From assembly GCA_017546505.1 (NCBI GenBank), contig JAFYWV010000002.1, positions 44,801-108,800 of the forward strand: a DNA stretch of 64,000 nucleotides, read 5' to 3'. Below the pieces are notes generated by a model. It had not been told where the DNA came from, ran no database searches, and was given only the letters and a program-made list of their open reading frames with translations. This DNA is from Bacteroidaceae bacterium. GTDB lineage: Bacteria > Bacteroidota > Bacteroidia > Bacteroidales > Bacteroidaceae. How positions within the stretch are numbered: position 1 is the stretch's first letter; each line of letters begins with the position of its first letter. Positions 46,146-56,013 of this stretch are shown in pieces. The position numbers and the translations under genes were made by a program.

Positions 46146-46871
46146 ATGATTGAGAAATTTGAGGGCATTGTTCTGCGTACACTTAAGTATAATGACGGGC
46201 TTATGATTGCAGACATCTACACTGCTCAGTGTGGCAGGATGTCATTTCTTGTGCCTGTTTCGCACAGCAAGCGCAGCAAGGTGCGCAGTGTATTGTTCCA
46301 GCCGCTCTCTATGCTTTCATTCACAGCAACCGTCAAGGCAGGGCGTAATCTCTCGCGCATTGCCGAGGCTCAACCCTATGCAATGTACTGCTCAATCCCC
46401 AATGATGTTGTGAAATCCTCCATAGCCTTATATCTTGCCGAGCTGCTCACCTTTGCTTTGCGCGAAGATGGCAGGGATGATGCTTTGTTTACTTTTTTGG
46501 ACAGGTCGTTTACGTTGTTCGATAATCTTGAACAAGGCTATGCCGATTTTCATCTCATCTTTATGGTGCAACTATTGCGTTTTCAGGGAATATATCCCAA
46601 TCTTGAAAACTACGTTCCGGGGTGTTACTTTGACCTTATGCAAGGGTACGCGACACGTGAGCACCCGTTGCACCCTCACTTTCTTAGTCCCGATGATGCT
46701 ATCTCGTTCGTTGAATTACTCCGCACAGAATACAGTTCTATGCACCGGCTCTCTTTAAACAGAGTGTTGCGAGGTGAATTCCTCGCAACACTGTCTCTCT
46801 ATTATAAATTACATATTCCGGAGTTTCCGGAGTTGAAGTCGGCTGCTATTCTGCGTGAACTTTTCGATTAG
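46146..46871 (+). CDS. recO: DNA repair protein RecO
   Basis: A 241-residue mediator that loads RecA with RecR. The N-terminal OB fold begins KFEGIVLRTLKYNDGLMIADI and contains RMSFLVPVSHSKRSK. A helical domain follows (VVKSSIALYLAELLTFALRE, LEQGYADFHLIFMVQLLRFQG). The zinc-finger cysteines found in some RecO proteins are absent, as is usual in Bacteroidota. A -7-like TAGTTTTG lies at 46112-46119. It converges on yqeY with a 4-nt overlap. Confidence 0.92.
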   Translation: MIEKFEGIVLRTLKYNDGLMIADIYTAQCGRMSFLVPVSHSKRSKVRSVLFQPLSMLSFTATVKAGRNLSRIAEAQPYAMYCSIPNDVVKSSIALYLAELLTFALREDGRDDALFTFLDRSFTLFDNLEQGYADFHLIFMVQLLRFQGIYPNLENYVPGCYFDLMQGYATREHPLHPHFLSPDDAISFVELLRTEYSSMHRLSLNRVLRGEFLATLSLYYKLHIPEFPELKSAAILRELFD

Positions 46872-47320
46872 TTGCTAAGTAACTGCTTTACGATGGCAGA
46901 GATGGTCTTGCCCTCGGCCTTTCCTGCAAGCTGCTTGGTGGCAATGCCCATAACCTTACCCATATCCTGTGGGCTGTTTGCGCCTGTCTGTGCAATGATT
47001 TCCTTGAGCACGGCAGCAACCTCCTCCTCGCTCATCTGCTTCGGAAGATACTTCGACATTACTTCAACCTGTGCAAGCTCCTCCTGTGCAAGTTCAGGGC
47101 GGTTCTGGCTTTGGTAAAGCTCGGCCGATTCCTTGCCTTGCTTCACAAGTTTCTGAATGATTTTTATAGCTGTCTCATCACTTACGGTATCGCCTGCTCC
47201 CGGTGCGGTCTTTGCCTCCAGAAGAACTTTCTTTATGTTGCGCAGTGTGTCAAGTGCAACCTTGTCTTTGGCTTTCATCGCCTCCTTGATGTCGTTGCTG
47301 ATAATGTCAAATAAATCCAT
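46868..47320 (-). CDS. yqeY: GatB/YqeY domain protein
   Basis: A 150-residue protein related to the C-terminal tRNA-binding domain of GatB. Characteristic segments are MKAKDKVALDTLRNIKKVLL, KQGKESAELYQSQNRPELA and YLPKQMSEEEV. Its exact role is unknown; it may bind tRNA. It follows ftsZ by 11 nt and closes the division operon. Confidence 0.92.
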   Translation of the reverse strand: MDLFDIISNDIKEAMKAKDKVALDTLRNIKKVLLEAKTAPGAGDTVSDETAIKIIQKLVKQGKESAELYQSQNRPELAQEELAQVEVMSKYLPKQMSEEEVAAVLKEIIAQTGANSPQDMGKVMGIATKQLAGKAEGKTISAIVKQLLSN

Positions 47321-47331
47321 ATTGTTGTTTT

Positions 47332-48723
47332 TTAAATTGTTTCGGTAGTATTATTAATCTCGTTGTAGAAGACCGGTTGTCCCACATTCTCCTCGTCATC
47401 ATCCTCAGTATCAACATTCTCGCACCTCTCCTCATTGTCGGCACTTTTTGTTGTCTCGTCTTTAGCCTCATTGTCGAAGATTGCAATCATTTTTTCCAAA
47501 TCCTGCGCGGTGCGGCTATATGTGGGTGAGTTGTCGAGTGCAGCAAGGAACTCCTCGTTATACATCTCGTCGCCTTTGAAGATATACATCTTGTAGTCGG
47601 GCTTGTAGTAGACACCAACCATCTGGTTGAGCGTACGTTCCTCTTCGTTTCTCTTTATTGTCTCCTGTTCTGTTAAAGCCCGCTCCTCTTGCTTTATTTC
47701 CTTTACAATGGGCTCAATGCCGGGGATATTGCTCATTCCAAAACCTGTGGCAAGCACTGTGACTTTGACTTGGCCTTCTTCGAGGCTGTTATCCTTGCTG
47801 TAACCCCATATCAGTTCAATGTTCTCATCAGTGAACTGCGACATAAAGGACTCTACCTCGCCCATCTCTTCAACACGTATCGGGGTGTTCGGGTTCTCGT
47901 AGATGTTGAAAAGTATTTTCTTTGACTTGTAAATGTCGTTGTCATTGAGCAGTGGAGAGTGGAGTGCCTTGCGGAATGCGCGTGACACACGCATATCGCC
48001 GCTCTCAATGCCATAACTCATAATTGCAACACCACCATTCTTGAGTATCTTCTTAACATCACGGAAGTCCAGGTTGATGACTCCTCGTGCAGTGATAATC
48101 TCGGCAATGCTCTTTGTTGCCGTGGTGAGTACATCATCTACAATCTTGAAGCCCTCTGATACCTCCATCTTCGGGTACATATCTATGAGGCGTTGGTTGT
48201 TGATGACAAGCAAAGCATCGACGTGCTTGGAAATCTCAATGACACCGCGCAGAGCCTGCTTGATTTTTCCTGTCATTTCAAATTTGAACGGGATGGTCAC
48301 AATTCCCACCGTCAATATTCCAAGGCTTCGGGCAATCTCGGCAACGACAGGTGCAGCTCCTGTTCCTGTTCCACCGCCCATACCGGCTGTGATGAAAGCC
48401 ATTTTTGTTCCGTCATTGAACAGTCTGGCTATCTCTTCGCGGCTCTCCTCGGCTGCTTTACGTGCCACTTCGGGGTCATTGCCGGCACCGAGTCCTTCTG
48501 TTATCTCCAGGCCAAGTTGCACCTTCTTTGGGATTGGGGAGTTCTGCATTGCCTGCAAATCTGTGTTACACACCGCAAATGATACATTGTGTATGCCTTT
48601 GCGGTACATATTATGTACTGCATTGCTGCCACCACCACCAACACCGACAACCTTGATTATTCTTGGTGCGTCTGTCGGTATAGCAAATGGCAAGTTCTGT
48701 CTTACTGGTTCTTTAATTTCCAT
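47332..48723 (-). CDS. ftsZ: Cell division GTPase FtsZ
   Basis: A 463-residue tubulin homologue that forms the Z ring. GTP-binding features are VGVGGGGSNAVHNM near residue 28 and the tubulin signature GMGGGTGTGAAP near 115. The T7 loop contains NLDFRDVKKIL. After ~residue 340 a variable acidic linker (DDDEENV region) leads to the tail VFYNEINNTTETI. I see no clear match to the E. coli-type membrane-anchor binding peptide (DIPAFLRKQ), so contact with FtsA may use a diverged tail. It follows ftsA by 13 nt. Confidence 0.96.
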   Translation of the reverse strand: MEIKEPVRQNLPFAIPTDAPRIIKVVGVGGGGSNAVHNMYRKGIHNVSFAVCNTDLQAMQNSPIPKKVQLGLEITEGLGAGNDPEVARKAAEESREEIARLFNDGTKMAFITAGMGGGTGTGAAPVVAEIARSLGILTVGIVTIPFKFEMTGKIKQALRGVIEISKHVDALLVINNQRLIDMYPKMEVSEGFKIVDDVLTTATKSIAEIITARGVINLDFRDVKKILKNGGVAIMSYGIESGDMRVSRAFRKALHSPLLNDNDIYKSKKILFNIYENPNTPIRVEEMGEVESFMSQFTDENIELIWGYSKDNSLEEGQVKVTVLATGFGMSNIPGIEPIVKEIKQEERALTEQETIKRNEEERTLNQMVGVYYKPDYKMYIFKGDEMYNEEFLAALDNSPTYSRTAQDLEKMIAIFDNEAKDETTKSADNEERCENVDTEDDDEENVGQPVFYNEINNTTETI

Positions 48724-48736
48724 ACTCTTGTATCAT

Positions 48737-50182
48737 TTATTTGTCTTCGTCTTCATTTGTGTGTTTCTCATCTTCGGGGTCGCTGGTCACGTTTGTTATC
48801 CATTCCTGGAACAGATTTCCGAAACTGCTCCAACCGCCTTTCTTCTGTTTTTTAGGCTTTTGTTTCTCCTTCTCCTTCTCCTTCTCAATCCTCTTTCTCT
48901 CCTGTTCCTCTCTTTCTCTCTTTTCTTCTATGCTCTCCTCCTCTTCTTTCAACTGTTCATCCGGTCCTTTGACCTCAATATCTTCCGTTTCTTTGCCTTC
49001 ATTTGGGAAGAATATCTCGCCATTCTGCTGTGCCGCCTTCTCCTCTGCCGATAGAACATCCTCGCAGCAATTTACCTTGCCTTGCTTCAAAAGACCGTAT
49101 AGTGCAGTCGTGATTACTCCGTATACATTCACTCCGCTTTCACTTATCAGGTTGAACTCAGGCTCGGGCTTGATATCTGTGCTGAAGTTCGGCAGGAACT
49201 CTTCCAGAAGCTCTTTTAGATTCTTGAGTTTTGAACCATCGCCGGTAAAGACAATATGATGCACTCTTTCGCCCGATTCTTCAATCTGGAAACGCACATT
49301 CTTGAGAATCTCACCCATACGTGCATATATGACCTTGTTGACTGTTTCGCTGTCTACGCAATCGTTGCCATTGGCGCCCGATTTGTAGCCTCGTATGATT
49401 TTTATCTCCTCGGCCTGTGCAAAAGAGATAAGCTCGGCAGTGAGGTCACGTGTTATATTGTTGCTTCCGAGCGGCAGCACGGTAAGCATCTTGGGCTTGT
49501 CATTATTATAGATAGATATGGTGGTTGTCTCTGCACCTATGTTCACAAGTGCACAGCCGTTGCGACGCAAGTCTTTTGAGAGAAGTATGTCGGCGTCGAA
49601 GTGTGCAGCGCAGAAACTGTCCTCAATCTCAATGCCTGCCTGGGCAAAACTATCGCACAGCTGTGTGTAGAACTGCTCCTTCATCACAATGTTCAGGTAG
49701 TTGCACTCGATTGTCTGTGTGTATGCACCAATGGGGTTATAGTCTACATTGCCATCGAGCTTGTATTCTTGTGGGTCCACCTGTAATCTCTTATAACCTT
49801 CGGGTGTCTGGAATGTTTCAAGATTGTCGCACTCTATGCCGTCAATAATATCCTGAGTGATTTTGATATATTTGCCAAAATCACGGCTTTGCTGTGATTT
49901 TATACTGTGTACGCTGAGTCCGGCAAAGGAGATGTATGCTTTTTTAATGGTGATATTCTCCCCTGTAGTCTTGTTCAGGTCGGTCTCGAGCCGGTTGATG
50001 ATGTCGTTTATCGCTCCGCTTGTCTTGTCGACATTGCGTACAATGCCTTTTGAAATAAAGCCATCAACAAGAACGCTTGCAGCTGCAAGAATTCTCATTC
50101 CTTCAGTTGTCTCAATTCCTACAACTCCTGTAATCTTTGAGGAACTTAGTTCAATGGCTACAATGTAACACGTATTTCCCAT
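48737..50182 (-). CDS. ftsA: Cell division protein FtsA with a long charged C-terminal extension
   Basis: A 481-residue actin-like protein that ties FtsZ to the membrane. The ATG at 50182 gives MGNTCYIVAIELSSSKITGV, the phosphate-1 loop. ALVNIGAETTTISIYNN and VFTGDGSKLKNLKELLEE are the later nucleotide-binding motifs. After ~residue 375 comes a highly charged Glu/Lys-rich stretch predicted as a single helix or disordered (EEEESIEEKREREEQERK and following). An amphipathic segment GGWSSFGNLFQEWITNV then probably serves as the membrane anchor, and a short acidic tail ends it. The anchor is thus not the last element, unlike in E. coli. Confidence 0.94.
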   Translation of the reverse strand: MGNTCYIVAIELSSSKITGVVGIETTEGMRILAAASVLVDGFISKGIVRNVDKTSGAINDIINRLETDLNKTTGENITIKKAYISFAGLSVHSIKSQQSRDFGKYIKITQDIIDGIECDNLETFQTPEGYKRLQVDPQEYKLDGNVDYNPIGAYTQTIECNYLNIVMKEQFYTQLCDSFAQAGIEIEDSFCAAHFDADILLSKDLRRNGCALVNIGAETTTISIYNNDKPKMLTVLPLGSNNITRDLTAELISFAQAEEIKIIRGYKSGANGNDCVDSETVNKVIYARMGEILKNVRFQIEESGERVHHIVFTGDGSKLKNLKELLEEFLPNFSTDIKPEPEFNLISESGVNVYGVITTALYGLLKQGKVNCCEDVLSAEEKAAQQNGEIFFPNEGKETEDIEVKGPDEQLKEEEESIEEKREREEQERKRIEKEKEKEKQKPKKQKKGGWSSFGNLFQEWITNVTSDPEDEKHTNEDEDK

Positions 50183-50184
50183 AT

Positions 50185-50919
50185 CTATTTTTCTCTTTTT
50201 GTGCAAATGACTTTGTTGCTTATCTTGATGTTTATCTTTTCGTATTTGTTCCAGCCTACAGTGTTCAGTCCCTTGGTGTAAAATGTCTTCAAGTTATTGA
50301 ACTTTTCATCGAGCTGCTTGGTGCTGCCAAGCTCAATGATGTGGTCTCCAATTCGTGGGGTCACTATAGCCTCTTTCTTTTCGTTCAGGTATATCTGCTG
50401 AATTTGTGCAAGCCAGAAAGGGTCTTTGGCTATTGCCTCCACCAGGCGGCGCAACTCTTTCTCAATCATACTGTCATCTATCTCCCCCGACACCACAGGC
50501 AACAGCAACGGTTTCTTTATGTCGTCTATCTTTTCTCCCTCGATGTCGAGATAGTAAGTTGCTCCATTCTTGTCGTGCACCTTCAGTAGTGGCTCACGGC
50601 ACACAACATCCATACGGATGCTGTTTCCATTTGTCTTGTAGACCTGACACTCCTTTATCAATGTCAGCTTTTTTACAAAGTTCTCAATCTTGTGACATTC
50701 TATGCTGTCCATAATCTTGTCCTGGGGGTGTAGCCCCTCTTCCACCAGCATATCAACGATGTCACTGTTGCTGATTGTACCGAATTTGTTGTTTGTGATG
50801 TTTATGGCAATATCATTGCAGTTGTCATAATCCTTTTTCAGGGGGACAATGACAAAAGCAAATGCCAAGTAGCATAATATTGCTGCTATTGTGATATATT
50901 CCAGTACCTTTTTCAGCAT
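50185..50919 (-). CDS. ftsQ: Cell division protein FtsQ
   Basis: A 244-residue single-pass membrane protein. Residues ~10-27 form the membrane segment (IAAILCYLAFAFVIVPL). The periplasmic POTRA-like part (~45-115, DYDNCNDIAINIT with ISNSDIVDMLVEEG) and the beta domain (CREPLLKVHDKNGATYYLD) follow. It overlaps murC by one base and lies just ahead of ftsA. Sequence is weakly conserved in this phylum; position in the cluster supports the call. Confidence 0.88.
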   Translation of the reverse strand: MLKKVLEYITIAAILCYLAFAFVIVPLKKDYDNCNDIAINITNNKFGTISNSDIVDMLVEEGLHPQDKIMDSIECHKIENFVKKLTLIKECQVYKTNGNSIRMDVVCREPLLKVHDKNGATYYLDIEGEKIDDIKKPLLLPVVSGEIDDSMIEKELRRLVEAIAKDPFWLAQIQQIYLNEKKEAIVTPRIGDHIIELGSTKQLDEKFNNLKTFYTKGLNTVGWNKYEKINIKISNKVICTKREK

Positions 50920-52301
50920 TATCTGTTCTTCAAAATCTGTTCTATTTGTGCTATATCGTTCTCAATATCTCCTGCGCCAAGTGAAACGAGCACTTCTATG
51001 TTGTTCTTCTCCCTCTCTACGGTAGCAAGAACATCGGCGCGGCTGCACATACTCTTCTCGACATTGTCGTTGAGGTGGTCGTATATGAGCTTGCTTGTAA
51101 CGCCCGGTATCGGTTTTTCTCTTGCAGGGTATATGTCTACCAGAATAACCTTGTCGAACATCGAAAGGGTCTCGGCAAACTCCTTGTAAAAGTCGGCTGT
51201 GCGGCTGAAAAGGTGTGGCTGAAAGAGCACTGTTACCTTCTTGTCGCTGTATAGTTCCTTTATTGATTTTGCGCAGGCACGTACCTCATCGGGGTGGTGG
51301 GCATAGTCGCTTATCAGTACAAGGTTCTCCTCCTTTATGTGAAAGTCAAAACGTCGCTCTGCGCCCGCAAAGCTCTTCATTCCATCCTTTATCTCTTTGG
51401 CTGTAGCACCACAAATCTCGGCCATAGCCATTGACGCAATGCCGTTCTCAATGTTTATGCTCATTGGAACACCAAGTTCGATATCCTTTATGCATTGCCA
51501 CGGCGATACATAGTCAAAGATGATTGTTCCGCCACCGATGCGTATATTCTCGGCGTGGAAATCGCCCTTTTCGCGTCCATATTCATATACCTTCACTCCC
51601 TGCTTTGTACGTGGTTTCACCTCCAACCCCTCGTGGATTACGAGATAGCCGTCTTCGCGTATCCTTTCGGTGAACTGTGCGAAAGCCTCAAGGTAATTCT
51701 CTTTGTTGCCGTATATATCCAAGTGGTCAGGGTCGGCCGATGTTATTGTCGCCACGTATGGTTGCAGGTGCAGGAACGAACGGTCATACTCATCGGCTTC
51801 AATGACAACGAAGTCGCTTTTGTCGGTAGTGAGCAGGTTGCTCTTGTAGTTTTTTGAGATACCTCCGAGGAATGCCGCGCAGTCGACATTTGAACTGTGC
51901 AGCAGGTGAGCTGTCATTGTCGACGTGGTTGTCTTTCCGTGTGTCCCGGCAGCACAAATGCCACGTTTCCCTTTTGTGATGATGCCAAGCACCTCGGCTC
52001 TCTTCTTTATTGTGAAGCCACCCTCTTTGAACACTCCCCACTCCTGGTGGTCGGCCGGTATTGCCGGGGTGTACACGACAAGTGTCGTTTCCGGGTCTTT
52101 GCACTCATTGGGAATCAAGTCGGTGTTCTCCTCAAAATGCAGCACAGCACCCTCCTCAATGAGTCTGTCGGTCAGTTCGCTTGGTGTACGGTCGTATCCG
52201 CCCACAAATTTCCCTTCATTGAGAAAATACCTCACAAGTGCGCTCATACCAATGCCGCCCGCACCAAGGAAATATACAGCTTTAATATCTTTCAGTTCCA
52301 T
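50919..52301 (-). CDS. murC: UDP-N-acetylmuramate-L-alanine ligase MurC
   Basis: A 460-residue Mur ligase that adds L-Ala to UDP-MurNAc in the cytoplasm. The N-terminal UDP-binding fold contains YFLGAGGIGMSALVRYF. The P-loop is AAGTHGKTTTSTMTAH near residue 115. The central domain has EADEYDRSFLHL, and LISDYAHHPDEVRA is the MurC signature in the C-terminal domain. It lies 28 nt after murG. Confidence 0.96.
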   Translation of the reverse strand: MELKDIKAVYFLGAGGIGMSALVRYFLNEGKFVGGYDRTPSELTDRLIEEGAVLHFEENTDLIPNECKDPETTLVVYTPAIPADHQEWGVFKEGGFTIKKRAEVLGIITKGKRGICAAGTHGKTTTSTMTAHLLHSSNVDCAAFLGGISKNYKSNLLTTDKSDFVVIEADEYDRSFLHLQPYVATITSADPDHLDIYGNKENYLEAFAQFTERIREDGYLVIHEGLEVKPRTKQGVKVYEYGREKGDFHAENIRIGGGTIIFDYVSPWQCIKDIELGVPMSINIENGIASMAMAEICGATAKEIKDGMKSFAGAERRFDFHIKEENLVLISDYAHHPDEVRACAKSIKELYSDKKVTVLFQPHLFSRTADFYKEFAETLSMFDKVILVDIYPAREKPIPGVTSKLIYDHLNDNVEKSMCSRADVLATVEREKNNIEVLVSLGAGDIENDIAQIEQILKNR

Positions 52302-52329
52302 TTATTTAAAATCTGTTTTTTTATGCCAT

Positions 52330-53457
52330 TTACCCCTTTTTCATATAAGCATCGGCAAGCATAAGCACTTCGTCGGCAATCTCGCTCGCAGCGTTGGGCT
52401 TGCCCAATTTCTCAATGTTCGATTCAAGGATAGCTATCTTTGCCTCGTTGTTTACGGTTTCAATGACCTTTTCAATAAGTTCCTCTTTTACGTTGGCATC
52501 GGCAACGTATATTGCAGCGTCCTTGTCTACCAGTGCCATAGCGTTCTTTGTCTGGTGATCCTCTGAGACATTTGGCGACGGAACCAATATCACCGCTTTG
52601 CCAAGCAAGGCAAACTCGGATATCGAACCTGCTCCGGCACGCGATACCACAATATTTGCAGCGCTCAACGCATTGCCCATATCCGAGACAAAATCGGTGA
52701 TGGTGAGATTCTCGGGTTTGCCGGCATCGGCAGCCCGCTTTTTCATCTCCTCGAAATAGAGTTTTCCTGTCTGCCAGATGAATTGTATATCCTTGTTGGC
52801 TCTAATCTTTTCAATATTTGCGATGATACCCTCGTTTATGCTGCGTGCACCGAGGCTGCCGCCCACAATGAGCACGCACTTTTTCTTCTCGTCGAGCTGC
52901 ATTGCCATCATTGCCTCCTTGCGGTTGGCGCGCATCTCCAACAGGTTCTTGCGTACAGGGTTGCCCGTCAGTCTAATCTTCTCTTGTGGAAAGAAACGCT
53001 CCATACCATCGTACGCCACGCAAATCCTGTCTGCACGTTTCGACAGAATCTTGTTTGTAACGCCGGCGTATGAGTTCTGCTCCTGTATCAGTGTCGGGAT
53101 GCCCATACTTGCAGCCATCTTCAGTGTTGGTCCGCTGGCATATCCACCCACACCCACGGCAACTTGTGGGGCAAAATCCTTGATAATACGCTTTGCCATA
53201 CGTTGGCTCTTGAGTATTTTCCACAGAACCTTGATGTTTTTCAGCAGGTTCTTGCGGTCGAATCCGGCAATGGGCAGTCCAATGATGTCATATCCGGCAT
53301 CGGGTACTCTTTGCATCTCCATTCGGTTGTCTGCCCCGACAAACAAAATCTTTGCATCGGGCTGTTTTGCTCTTATTGTATCTGCAATGGACAGAGCCGG
53401 GAAGATGTGTCCTCCTGTGCCTCCTCCGCTAATGATAATTCTATACTCCTTTTTCAT
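52330..53457 (-). CDS. murG: Lipid II synthase MurG
   Basis: A 375-residue peripheral membrane glycosyltransferase that adds GlcNAc to lipid I. Motifs are SGGGTGGHIFPALSIAD at the N-terminus, GGYASGPTLKMAASMGIPT in the first domain, and GGSLGARSINEGI with VVSRAGAGSISEFALLGKA in the donor-binding domain. The ATG at 53457 is the natural start and leaves 19 nt after ftsW. Confidence 0.95.
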   Translation of the reverse strand: MKKEYRIIISGGGTGGHIFPALSIADTIRAKQPDAKILFVGADNRMEMQRVPDAGYDIIGLPIAGFDRKNLLKNIKVLWKILKSQRMAKRIIKDFAPQVAVGVGGYASGPTLKMAASMGIPTLIQEQNSYAGVTNKILSKRADRICVAYDGMERFFPQEKIRLTGNPVRKNLLEMRANRKEAMMAMQLDEKKKCVLIVGGSLGARSINEGIIANIEKIRANKDIQFIWQTGKLYFEEMKKRAADAGKPENLTITDFVSDMGNALSAANIVVSRAGAGSISEFALLGKAVILVPSPNVSEDHQTKNAMALVDKDAAIYVADANVKEELIEKVIETVNNEAKIAILESNIEKLGKPNAASEIADEVLMLADAYMKKG

Positions 53458-53476
53458 AAGCACAAAGTTTGCGGTG

Positions 53477-54676
53477 TTATACAATATTTTCTTGTATCGC
53501 TGTATTTTCGTTTGTTGCGTTTGCATATCTGCTTATGCACAGCAAAAAACCGATATACACACTGTTGATGAGAAAAGATGTTCCACCCTGGCTCATAAGC
53601 GGCAGGGGTTGTCCGGTCACAAAATTTCCCACCGATATATACATATGCAGCAATGCCTGCATAACAATAACCATTCCTATACCCATTGACAGGAATGCCG
53701 TGTATGGTTCTTCGCATTTTTTTGCAATCTTCCCGCAGGTGTACAGCAGTGTCAGATACAGCAGCATAACAAGTATTGCCCCCAATAGTCCAAGTTCCTC
53801 TATAATTACTGCAAAAATATAGTCGGAATAGGCGTGAGGAATAAAATCGCGTTGTATGGAGTTGCCCGGTCCGCAACCGATAAGGTGGCTCGATGCAACA
53901 GCAATGTGAGAATAAGTTCTCTGTTCATTGTCATTCTCGTCATACTCCTCTGCCGTGATGGGTTTTGAAATAAGGGCATCCTTTATGCGGTGTTGCCAGG
54001 TAATGACCTTGCTGCCCATACTGCCCCAGTTCTTGACATCCTCCGGTATCCACATAATTATCGCCAGTCCCAACGCACCCACGGCAACCCCGGCACCCAG
54101 TGTCTTCAGCAGCTGCATTTTGGGAATTCTTCCCACAAACATAAGAAGGTATATTGTCACCGACAGGATAAATGCCGACGAGAAATTCTCCTTTAGAATT
54201 ATGAGAATGGGCGGGATGCTGTATTTTAATATCTCACCAAAGGCAAGCGGGCTTGTTCCTTCCTCGTTCTGGTGCTTGGCAAGTATTCTTGCAGTCATCA
54301 TAATCAATCCCATTTTTGCAAGCTCCATCGGTTGGAATGTGATGCCCATTATGCTTATCCATCGTGCACTGTCATTCAACTTTGCGCCTCCCACCTGTGC
54401 CCATATCAGTCCAATGAGTCCGGCCCAGTAGATTGCTTTGCTGAACTTGTCAATCCATTGTGCTTTCAGGTTGTGTATGAACCACGCCACAAGTATGCCT
54501 CCAATCAGAAATCCCGTGTGTTTTATGATGGGACTCCAATAGCTTCCGCTATCGTACGTCTGGCGGCTTGTGGCGCTGAACACCTCAACCCAGGATATGG
54601 CGCAAAGAGTGAAAAAGACAATCCATATCACCTTGTCACCCTTGAACAATATGCGTTTCAGTTTATCTCCCCCCAT
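53477..54676 (-). CDS. ftsW: Septal peptidoglycan glycosyltransferase FtsW
   Basis: A 399-residue SEDS-family membrane protein with about ten membrane segments. SEDS features are the early NDSARWISIMGITFQPMELAK and the late IGCGPGNSIQRDFIPHAYSDYIFAVIIEE, with LPLMSQGGTSFLINS near the end. It polymerises lipid II together with FtsI, encoded in the same operon. It starts 2 nt after murD. Confidence 0.95.
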   Translation of the reverse strand: MGGDKLKRILFKGDKVIWIVFFTLCAISWVEVFSATSRQTYDSGSYWSPIIKHTGFLIGGILVAWFIHNLKAQWIDKFSKAIYWAGLIGLIWAQVGGAKLNDSARWISIMGITFQPMELAKMGLIMMTARILAKHQNEEGTSPLAFGEILKYSIPPILIILKENFSSAFILSVTIYLLMFVGRIPKMQLLKTLGAGVAVGALGLAIIMWIPEDVKNWGSMGSKVITWQHRIKDALISKPITAEEYDENDNEQRTYSHIAVASSHLIGCGPGNSIQRDFIPHAYSDYIFAVIIEELGLLGAILVMLLYLTLLYTCGKIAKKCEEPYTAFLSMGIGMVIVMQALLHMYISVGNFVTGQPLPLMSQGGTSFLINSVYIGFLLCISRYANATNENTAIQENIV

Positions 54677-54678
54677 AG

Positions 54679-56013
54679 TTATTGTAATTTACACACCAGG
54701 TTTTTGAACTGACGTCCTCTGTCTTCATAGCTCTTGAAAAGGTCGAAGCTCGCACAGCAGGGGCTCAACAGCACCGTTTCGCCGCTCTTTGCCATACGGT
54801 GAGCCTCTCTCACACACTCCTCAATGCTGTGTGTGTCGGCAATGGGTAGCCCGAACTCTTTGAAGAACTCCAACAGTTTGCTGTTGTCTGCTCCCAAAAA
54901 GACAAGACCACAACACTTCTCCTTGACAAGCCCGGCAATCTCGTTATAGTCGTTTCCTTTATCTTTTCCACCAAGTATGAGTATTGTCTTTTTCTTCATA
55001 CTTTGCAGGGCATACCAGCAACTGTTTACATTTGTGGCTTTTGAGTCGTTAATGTACTCTACGCCATCTATCGTTGCCACCTTCTCGAGCCTGTGTTCAA
55101 CACCTGCAAAGGTGCTCAAGGCCTCGCGTATCGTCTCTTTGCGAATGCCGGCCACATTTGCCGAAATGCCCGCAGCCATTGAATTATAGAGATTGTGCTT
55201 TCCGGTAAGTGACAACTCCTCCAGCTCCATATTGAACGGCGTGGGCTCGGTGAATACAAGCTTCTCCTCGTGTGTGTATGCAGCTGTTCCTTCTCGTTTC
55301 TCCTCGGCAAAAGGGTATAGCTTTCCGTGGCTGTATTTAGGAAGTTCCTTGTTGATAATCGGGTCGTCATTCCAATACACGAAGGCATCGTCGGGCTGCT
55401 GGTTCTGCAGAATGCGCAGCTTGGCATCAACGTAGTTCTGCATATTGTAACCATAGCGGTCCAGGTGGTCGGGTGTGATGTTCAGCAGCACCGCCACGTT
55501 TGCTCTGAACTCATACATATTGTCGAGCTGAAAACTGCTCAACTCCACTATGTAATAGTCTCTGTCGCCCTGTGCAACCTGCAACGCAAGGCTGTTGCCT
55601 ATGTTACCGGCCAGGCCAACATCAAGCCCTGCTTCGCGGAATATGTGATATATCAGCGATGTAGTGGTTGTCTTTCCGTTGCTTCCGGTGATGCACACCA
55701 TCTTTGCCCTTGTGTAACGTCCTGCAAATTCAATCTCGGAGATAATGGGTATGCCGGCATTCTTTATCTCTACAATTATAGGCGCCTCGTTAGGTATGCC
55801 CGGGCTCTTTATGACCTCTCCGGCATTCAGAATAAGCTCCTTTGTGTGTCCCTGTTCTTCCCACAGAATCTGTTGCTCGTCGAGCATCAGCTTGTATTTG
55901 TCTGCAATTCTTCCAAAATCGGACAGGAATACATCAAATCCCAGTTTCTTGGCCAGAACGGCTGCTCCGCATCCGCTTTCGCCTCCTCCTAATATAACAA
56001 TCCTCTTTTCCAT
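54679..56013 (-). CDS. murD: UDP-N-acetylmuramoyl-L-alanine-D-glutamate ligase MurD
   Basis: A 444-residue Mur ligase that adds D-Glu. The N-terminal fold begins RIVILGGGESGCGAAVLAKK. The P-loop is TGSNGKTTTTSLIYHIF near residue 110. Further motifs are DHLDRYGYNMQNYVDAK, EYINDSKATNVNSCWYAL and ILGGKDKGNDYNE. Its start shares a base with the mraY stop codon. Confidence 0.96.
   Translation of the reverse strand: MEKRIVILGGGESGCGAAVLAKKLGFDVFLSDFGRIADKYKLMLDEQQILWEEQGHTKELILNAGEVIKSPGIPNEAPIIVEIKNAGIPIISEIEFAGRYTRAKMVCITGSNGKTTTTSLIYHIFREAGLDVGLAGNIGNSLALQVAQGDRDYYIVELSSFQLDNMYEFRANVAVLLNITPDHLDRYGYNMQNYVDAKLRILQNQQPDDAFVYWNDDPIINKELPKYSHGKLYPFAEEKREGTAAYTHEEKLVFTEPTPFNMELEELSLTGKHNLYNSMAAGISANVAGIRKETIREALSTFAGVEHRLEKVATIDGVEYINDSKATNVNSCWYALQSMKKKTILILGGKDKGNDYNEIAGLVKEKCCGLVFLGADNSKLLEFFKEFGLPIADTHSIEECVREAHRMAKSGETVLLSPCCASFDLFKSYEDRGRQFKNLVCKLQ

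Noticed and set aside
52783-53689. Long plus-strand frames opposite murG and ftsW
   Set aside because: They are antisense shadows of well-conserved cell-wall genes, with no start context or family match.
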